Below, in pieces: positions 6,271-10,465 of a stretch of 10,465 bases of DNA. Origin of the DNA: WACF01 sp040880205 (GTDB taxonomy: Bacteria; Pseudomonadota; Gammaproteobacteria; Pseudomonadales; Cellvibrionaceae); assembly GCA_040880205.1 (NCBI GenBank), contig JBBDIU010000160.1:1-10465 (forward strand). The letters are read 5' to 3'. Made by a program: the position numbers and the translations under genes. The notes below the pieces were generated by a model, which saw only the letters and a list, made by a program, of their open reading frames with translations, searched no databases and was not told the origin of the DNA. Each line of letters opens with the position of its first letter. The stretch's first letter is position 1.

Positions 6271-6356
6271 GCGCCTCTGCCAGAGTAGGGACGGCCGATA
6301 GAACAGAGACACCAGCAATCGCAAGGGAAGCCGTGCCGCCAGCGGCGGGATAACAA

Positions 6357-6742
6357 TTAGTTTCCTTCGTTGCTGGCGGGTTCCAAAAATTGCCGGGCTA
6401 ATTTGCGAACCGAGCCATCTTCGCTTAAGTATTGGGAGAAAAGTTTGTCCAGGAACGGTCCACTGTCTTCATTTTCGTACAAAAGGCGGGTATCGCCGAA
6501 CTCACGCCAGGCCATACATTCATAACTACCCGGCTGCGGAAGAGAAGGATTGTCCGCCTCCGATGGTGGCCGACGATCATACAATCGGGAAAACGCGTGC
6601 GCCCAGCGTCATAATCCAGAAGCGGGACTACTTTCATGCCGAGGTCCTCCAAACTCTCGAACACATCGACATCGAGGGAAAAATAACCATTCAGTGCGAC
6701 TCTGAGATCCTCTTCCATCCCAGATGAATTTGGCATATTCAT
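6357..6742 (-). pseudogene. Frameshifted gene of unknown function
   Basis: Two minus-strand frames together read like one protein of about 128 residues. The N-terminal part (6742 to about 6605) is MNMPNSSGMEEDLRVALNGY onward to PLLDYDAG. The C-terminal part, in another frame (about 6601 to 6357), runs AHAFSRLYDRRPPSEADNPS to FLEPASNEGN. The join is at the GGG of GCTGGGCG (plus positions 6602-6604), where one missing G would restore a continuous frame. The first frame beyond that point, with RRRTILLFRSR and so on, no longer looks native. It is acidic, with no signal peptide or membrane segment, and I do not recognise the family. The ribosome site is weak. A GC hairpin (6335-6346) lies just past its stop. 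It sits between two copies of the element end, so it may be passenger DNA. A sequencing error is the alternative to true decay. Confidence 0.55.
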
Positions 6743-6817
6743 TTCATCCCGTTATGCTTATTAAAGTCCGCCGGAGTTTGACGTTCCCGCCTCGGCCCGT
6801 CAAGCTTCCCAAGTTCA

Positions 6818-6831
6818 AAATATCCGGGCTA
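6818..6831 (-). repeat. Third, solitary copy of the element end sequence
   Basis: AAATATCCGGGCTA is identical to the inner 14 bases of the right end at 6256-6269 and has the same orientation. It lacks the GGTG part, and its terminus reads CTAAGG instead of CTAGG. It lies 62 bp before the DUF4197 start codon, in the gap between that gene and the frameshifted gene. It may be a relic of a second element or the far end of a larger unit. Confidence 0.7.
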
Positions 6832-6893
6832 AGGTGCTGCCGTGGGCGAACACCTGCCGACACGAAAGAACAAAGGCGCCGGAGGTATTGCTA

Positions 6894-7622
6894 ATGACAA
6901 GAGGCGGTATTCTTATGCAAAAATATTGGGCTTTATTGTTTGTTTCGACCCTGTCGTTGATGGCTTGCGCCGAGTTTTCTCAAGTGATGCAAAGCGGTGC
7001 CGATGCGGCGGGTTATAATAACCAGGCGCAGCTGGTGCGTGGGGTGAAGGAGGCGCTGGAGTTGGGGAGTGGTCGTGCGGCTACCCAGTTATCGGCGCCG
7101 GGCGGTTACAGTAATAGCGCGCTGTACCGCATTGAGTTGCCCGAGAGTTTGCAGCCCATTGCGAGTCGGTTGCGGCAGTTTGGCTTGGGTGGCCAGTTGG
7201 ATGGTGTTGAAGCATTAATGAACCAGGGTGCGGAGAAGGCGGCTATTGAGGCGAAGGCGGTGTTGGTGGATGCGGTGCGCAATATGACTGTTACTGATGC
7301 GCTGGGAATTGTACGGGGGCACGATACGGCGGCGACGGATTATTTTCGTGCGCAAACCGAGGCCAGCTTGCGTTCTCGTTATTTGCCAATTATCCAGAGC
7401 AATTTACAGCGAATCGGGTTCTATGATCAGTATCAACAACTGTTGAGCACTTACAATCAACTTCCTTTGGCGAACAAACCCGATTTGGATTTAGAGCAAC
7501 ATGTGCTTAAGCAAAGTTTGGATGGCTTGTTTCGCCAGATCGCGCTTGAAGAACAGTTGATTCGCGACGATCCAGTTGGACGGGGCTCGGCAATCATCGG
7601 CTCGGTGTTTGGCGGCCAATGA
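6894..7622 (+). CDS. DUF4197 family lipoprotein
   Basis: A 242-residue envelope protein of a proteobacterial family with unknown function. A perfect GGAGGT (6881-6886) lies 7 bp before ATG 6894, so this start is preferred. ATG 6915 (residue 8) is a possible alternative, with AGAGG upstream. The signal sequence ends in LMAC, a lipobox that would lipidate Cys25. The mature part shows the family hallmarks: VKEALELGSGRAATQLSAPG near the N-terminus, IELPESLQPIASRLRQFGLG, a central NQGAEKAAIEAKAVLVDAVR helix, MTVTDALGIVRGHDTAATDYF, and a C-terminal FRQIALEEQLIRDDP segment. It is predicted all-helical. The gene stands alone: the upstream gap holds the solitary element end, and the 221-bp downstream gap shows nothing clear. 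Family confident; role unknown. Confidence 0.88.
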   Translation: MTRGGILMQKYWALLFVSTLSLMACAEFSQVMQSGADAAGYNNQAQLVRGVKEALELGSGRAATQLSAPGGYSNSALYRIELPESLQPIASRLRQFGLGGQLDGVEALMNQGAEKAAIEAKAVLVDAVRNMTVTDALGIVRGHDTAATDYFRAQTEASLRSRYLPIIQSNLQRIGFYDQYQQLLSTYNQLPLANKPDLDLEQHVLKQSLDGLFRQIALEEQLIRDDPVGRGSAIIGSVFGGQ

Positions 7623-7843
7623 TCAAGCGATCGATGACAGCCAAGCAAAGGTGGATGGCTATTTTGGCAATGCGGGCGTGGGCAGTGCGACCCATTGGTT
7701 CTCAATCATCCAATTATCGTCGCCAGACCTGCTATCCCCTTACACAGCCGCTCAGTCGCCTAAACGCCCACCACTTCACAATATCCCTGCTACGCTGAAC
7801 ACAATAGATACAAAATTGGGCACGGACTCGTAGCAGGTTATAA

Positions 7844-8458
7844 ATGTTGTCGTTATCTAAATTCGCGGTTATTACTGGGCTGTTTGTTTCTGTTGCCTGC
7901 CATGCGGGCGCACTGCCTCAACCGAAGATTTACAAATTTGTGGATGCCGAAGGCCGGGTGAGCTACACGGACAGGCCCGCCCACGATGGCTACGTAAAAT
8001 TGGAAAAGACCTGGAAGGGATGGGTCGACCCGGGGCAAACGTTTGCTTACCGAGAAAATAAAAGGAAGTACCAAGACTTAATTGTTAGCGCTGCCAAAGA
8101 ATACGATGTTCCCTTTTGGTTGATTTCCGCGGTGATCCATGCGGAAAGCTTGTACAATCCCCAAGCCCGTTCCAGCGCGGGTGCCATTGGGTTAATGCAA
8201 CTGATGCCCGGTACGGCGAAACGTTATGGGGTATGGAACCGGCAAGATCCGGCACAAAATATTGACGGCGGTGTGCGCTACCTGAAAGATTTATTAGTTA
8301 TGTTTGATGGCGATCTGACGTTGGCTTTGGCAGGCTATAACGCGGGTGAAAACGCCGTGAAAAAATACGGTAACCGTGTACCACCTTACAACGAAACACA
8401 ACATTACGTACGCAAAGTAAGCGATTTGAGCCAGAAATATAAATCGCAGTCGATTTAG
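7844..8458 (+). CDS. Periplasmic lytic transglycosylase (SLT domain) with DUF4124 N-terminus
   Basis: Cleaves the MurNAc-GlcNAc bond of peptidoglycan, leaving 1,6-anhydroMurNAc ends, in the periplasm. AGCAGG (7832-7837) precedes the ATG by 6 bp. Residues 1-23 form a signal peptide (cleavage probably after AGA). A DUF4124-type segment follows, KIYKFVDAEGRVSYTDRP (28-45). The SLT domain spans about 75-195: AVIHAESLYNP carries the presumed catalytic Glu101, and then come AGAIGLMQLMPGTAKRYGV (112-130), NIDGGVRYLKDLL (139-151) and LALAGYNAGENAV (160-172). At 204 residues it is a compact member with no extra repeat or anchor domain. Single gene. SVAC at 16-19 is a poor lipobox, so a lipoprotein is less likely. 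A tiny hairpin, TAGTA-tccg-TACTA (8457-8470), overlaps the stop. Confidence 0.92.
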   Translation: MLSLSKFAVITGLFVSVACHAGALPQPKIYKFVDAEGRVSYTDRPAHDGYVKLEKTWKGWVDPGQTFAYRENKRKYQDLIVSAAKEYDVPFWLISAVIHAESLYNPQARSSAGAIGLMQLMPGTAKRYGVWNRQDPAQNIDGGVRYLKDLLVMFDGDLTLALAGYNAGENAVKKYGNRVPPYNETQHYVRKVSDLSQKYKSQSI

Positions 8459-8571
8459 TATCCGTACTATGTTGCGAAGCTCCCCCCGGCTTAACCAAGA
8501 GCCATTCACCATTCAACCGTCATTAACTGTCTGATAGGGTGTTTTACCGCAAACCGCTGGTTGGGCCGTTG

Positions 8572-8577
8572 TATAAT
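8572..8577 (+). promoter_or_regulatory. Consensus -10 box ahead of the small ORF and trehalase
   Basis: A perfect TATAAT sits at 8572-8577, about 62 bp before the ATG of the small ORF. No good -35 box is found at 16-18 bp, so it would need activation or be weak. It is the only promoter-like signal seen between the transglycosylase and trehalase genes. Confidence 0.35.
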
Positions 8578-8638
8578 TCCCTCCCGTTTCGAGTTGGCCC
8601 TTACTTCCCTATGCTTAACGTTCAAGTCATCCCCAGCC

Positions 8639-8824
8639 ATGTTTCAGCCCTGGGGGGTGGTGTATGGCCTGGGGTTGTGGGGTGCCAAACTGGTCCAGGC
8701 GGCCGGGGTTGATGTGGCCGCCACTCGCTTCTGGACCGCGCCAGCGAAAGCCGTCCGTTTGCAACAGAGCCTATTTACGGATGTCACGTCTATAACCAAT
8801 ATCGGTTTTGGAGGCTCCGGTTGA
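8639..8824 (+). CDS. Small hypothetical protein, possibly coupled to trehalase
   Basis: A 61-residue ORF from ATG 8639, starting MFQPWGVVYGLGLWGAKLVQ and ending NIGFGGSG. I do not recognise it. It is small, mildly hydrophobic at the N-terminus (about 5-20) and could form amphipathic helices; it has no clear signal peptide or full membrane span. The same frame is open back to a TTG at 8561, but that would start inside the promoter-like box. The ATG lacks an obvious Shine-Dalgarno sequence, which lowers confidence. Its stop (8822-8824) lies 2 bp before the trehalase ATG, and its last codons contain the GGAGG (8810-8814) that probably serves trehalase. If translated, it would be coupled to the enzyme. 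It may instead be only trehalase leader sequence. Confidence 0.42.
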   Translation: MFQPWGVVYGLGLWGAKLVQAAGVDVAATRFWTAPAKAVRLQQSLFTDVTSITNIGFGGSG

Positions 8825-8826
8825 AC

Positions 8827-10465
8827 ATGGAAATGGATCGATCAGGCAACAGGACTGCACGCGGCCGTTCCGGGCCGCGATCCGAATCCACTCGAAACTG
8901 GCCACACGGTAAAGCGATTGAGGCGATTTCCCAGGCTGATACGCTGACACCCGCGGAGCGCTATCAGGAGCTGTTCGTCGACGTGCAGATGAGTCGCGTA
9001 TTCGAGGATAGCAAAACCTTCGTCGACTGCGTTCCTTGCTCCGAGCCTGAACAGATACTCGATCTGTATCGACGGCGCTGCTTCGATCGCGACTTCGACC
9101 TGCCGGCCTTTGTGCGGGAGCATTTTACGGTCGAGGAATTGCCAATCAACGGTTTCGTTGCCGATGCCGACCGTCCGCTTGACGAGCATATCGAAAAGTT
9201 GTGGCCGGTGCTGACGCGTCGCCACGCGGAAACGCCTGCATTGTCTTCGCTGCTGCCACTACCCAACGACTATGTAGTGCCCGGGGGACGTTTCGCCGAG
9301 CTCTATTACTGGGACTCCTACTTCATCATGCTCGGGCTCCTGATCAGCGATTACGCGCAGCGGAAAAGTTTGCTTCCGTCCATGGTCGATAACTTCGCCT
9401 ACCTTGTCGATATGTACGGCCATGTCCCGAATGGCAATCGCACCTATTATCTGGGCCGCTCCCAACCGCCTTTGTTTGGCATGATGGTGGAATTGCTCGA
9501 AAAGAGCGGTGTATGCGATGCGGTGGACTACCTGCCCCAAATGCGCCGTGAATACTCCTGGTGGACGGATGGCGGTCGTGAACTTCGCCCCGGCGAGGCT
9601 CACCGGCGCAGCGTTTGCCTGCCCGACGGCGCGCTGTTGAATCGTTACTGGGATGATCGGGACTCGCCGCGGGAAGAATCCTACGCGGAAGACGTGCTAA
9701 CCGCGCGCCGCTCAAAGCGACCGGTGCATACCGTGTATCGGGACTTGCGCGCGGGCGCCGAATCCGGCTGGGATTTCAGTTCCCGCTGGCTGGACGACCA
9801 GAGCGATCTTTCCACCATTCGCACCACCGGTATCTTGCCCGTCGATCTCAATTGCTTTCTCCTTAAATTGGAAGACGCAATCGCCCGCCTCAGTGAACGC
9901 AAGGGTGAAAAAGTGGCGGCGGAAGACTTCCGCCAACGGGCAGCACACCGCCGGCACGCCATGGATCGCTGGTTTTGGAATGAATCGGAAGGGGCCTTCT
10001 ATGATTACGACTGGCAAGGTGATCGTCAGCGGGAAAATCTGACCGCCGCCACGGTGACTCCGCTCTTTGTGAAAGCGGCCAGTGGCGCGCAGGCGGACCG
10101 GGTCGCCAGCACCATTCGTTCGCGCCTGCTGGCGCCCGGTGGTATTTCCACCACAGAAGTGAGCGATAGTGGCGAGCAATGGGACCGCCCCAACGGTTGG
10201 GCTCCCTTGCAGTGGATGGCCATACTAGGTCTGCTCAACTACGGCCATGACGAACTTGCTCACGACCTTTCCCACCGCTGGCTGCTGATCGTGGCGGAAC
10301 TGTATGAAGCGGAAAGCAAGCTGGTGGAGAAATACGTGTTGCGGCCCACCGTCGAACATGCCACCGGTGGGGAATATCCGCTGCAGGACGGCTTCGGTTG
10401 GACCAATGCCATCGTCGCGCGCCTGTTGCGCGATCATCCCGAGGACCCCGCCACCCCCAGCCCGG
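8827..10465 (+). CDS. treF: Trehalase (GH37), 3' end cut by window
   Basis: Hydrolyses alpha,alpha-trehalose to two glucose. The first 546 codons are present and the frame is open at the window end. There is no signal peptide (MEMDRSGNRTARGRSGPRSE is hydrophilic), so a cytoplasmic TreF-type enzyme is likely, not periplasmic TreA. Family landmarks: DSKTFVD near the N-terminus, signature 1 PGGRFAELYYWDSY (152-165), ESGWDFSSRW with the presumed acid Asp316, and signature 2 QWDRPNGWAP (451-460). EKY with the presumed base Glu501 and GGEYPLQDGFGWTN (514-527) follow. Asp316 and Glu501 are 185 residues apart, against 184 for the catalytic pair of E. coli TreA (Asp312, Glu496). The loop before GEY, usually a run of glycines, is nearly glycine-free here. 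GGAGG lies 12 bp before ATG 8827; ATG 8833 is an alternative but is even farther from it. Only a short C-terminus should be missing. Confidence 0.95.
   Translation, partial: MEMDRSGNRTARGRSGPRSESTRNWPHGKAIEAISQADTLTPAERYQELFVDVQMSRVFEDSKTFVDCVPCSEPEQILDLYRRRCFDRDFDLPAFVREHFTVEELPINGFVADADRPLDEHIEKLWPVLTRRHAETPALSSLLPLPNDYVVPGGRFAELYYWDSYFIMLGLLISDYAQRKSLLPSMVDNFAYLVDMYGHVPNGNRTYYLGRSQPPLFGMMVELLEKSGVCDAVDYLPQMRREYSWWTDGGRELRPGEAHRRSVCLPDGALLNRYWDDRDSPREESYAEDVLTARRSKRPVHTVYRDLRAGAESGWDFSSRWLDDQSDLSTIRTTGILPVDLNCFLLKLEDAIARLSERKGEKVAAEDFRQRAAHRRHAMDRWFWNESEGAFYDYDWQGDRQRENLTAATVTPLFVKAASGAQADRVASTIRSRLLAPGGISTTEVSDSGEQWDRPNGWAPLQWMAILGLLNYGHDELAHDLSHRWLLIVAELYEAESKLVEKYVLRPTVEHATGGEYPLQDGFGWTNAIVARLLRDHPEDPATPSP

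Noticed and set aside
6065..6301. 78-residue plus-strand ORF inside the palindromic element
   Set aside because: The whole stretch is explained by inverted repeats; no ribosome site, no motif, and it runs across both hairpins and the right terminal repeat.
6391..6400. TGCCGGGCTA as a fourth copy of the element end
   Set aside because: Only CCGGGCTA is shared and the AAATAT part is missing; it lies inside the coding part of the frameshifted gene and is short enough to be chance.
7623..7843. Coding continuation or promoter in the gap before the transglycosylase
   Set aside because: The frame at 7576-7833 lacks a ribosome site and recognisable protein features; TTCACA (7775-7780) has no good -10 partner at normal spacing.
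8842..9225. Minus-strand ORFs opposite trehalase
   Set aside because: They are antisense to a coding frame that carries both trehalase signatures; no family features of their own.

Overview
The window looks like chromosome from a moderately GC-rich gammaproteobacterium. The best clues are a DUF4197 lipoprotein, a DUF4124-plus-SLT lytic transglycosylase, a DegV protein, a GH37 trehalase and a BlaI/M56 pair. A Cellvibrionales-like marine or plant-polymer-degrading lineage would fit, but that is inference. No rRNA, tRNA, CRISPR array or intact transposase gene was seen.

Layout. 1-208: upstream region of an exported type-B carboxylesterase (209-1627, +). It converges on a DegV-family lipid-binding protein (1689-2612, -). 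A very small SEC-C zinc-motif protein (2690-2881, +) follows. Then comes about 480 bp without a convincing gene (2882-3364). That stretch carries several hairpins, a plausible sigma70 promoter, three and a half copies of a 12-bp tandem repeat, and a TGTC-AAAA-GACA inverted repeat. It leads into a two-gene operon: a BlaI/MecI-type repressor (3365-3754) and, 1 bp later, an M56 (BlaR1-like) membrane metalloprotease (3756-6026). The protease carries a SnoaL/DUF4440-like domain and four ankyrin repeats where BlaR1 has its penicillin sensor.

The protease reading frame stops inside the terminal inverted repeat of a 249-bp palindromic, MITE-like element (6022-6270). The element has 23-bp ends (22/23 identical) and two long internal hairpins. 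A third copy of the end sequence lies at 6818-6831. Between the second and third ends sits a minus-strand gene of unknown function that appears to be broken by a one-base frameshift (6357-6742).

Further on are a DUF4197 lipoprotein (6894-7622), a periplasmic lytic transglycosylase (7844-8458), and an unrecognised 61-residue ORF (8639-8824). That ORF ends 2 bp before a trehalase gene, which runs off the window (8827-10465).

How the genes work together: only blaI-like/M56 is clearly a functional unit, a membrane sensor-protease that would relieve repression by its partner. The small ORF and trehalase may be translationally coupled. The others look like independently expressed housekeeping or envelope genes. 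The most unusual parts are the sensor fusion, the repeat-rich leader controlling it, and the palindromic element at its 3' end.
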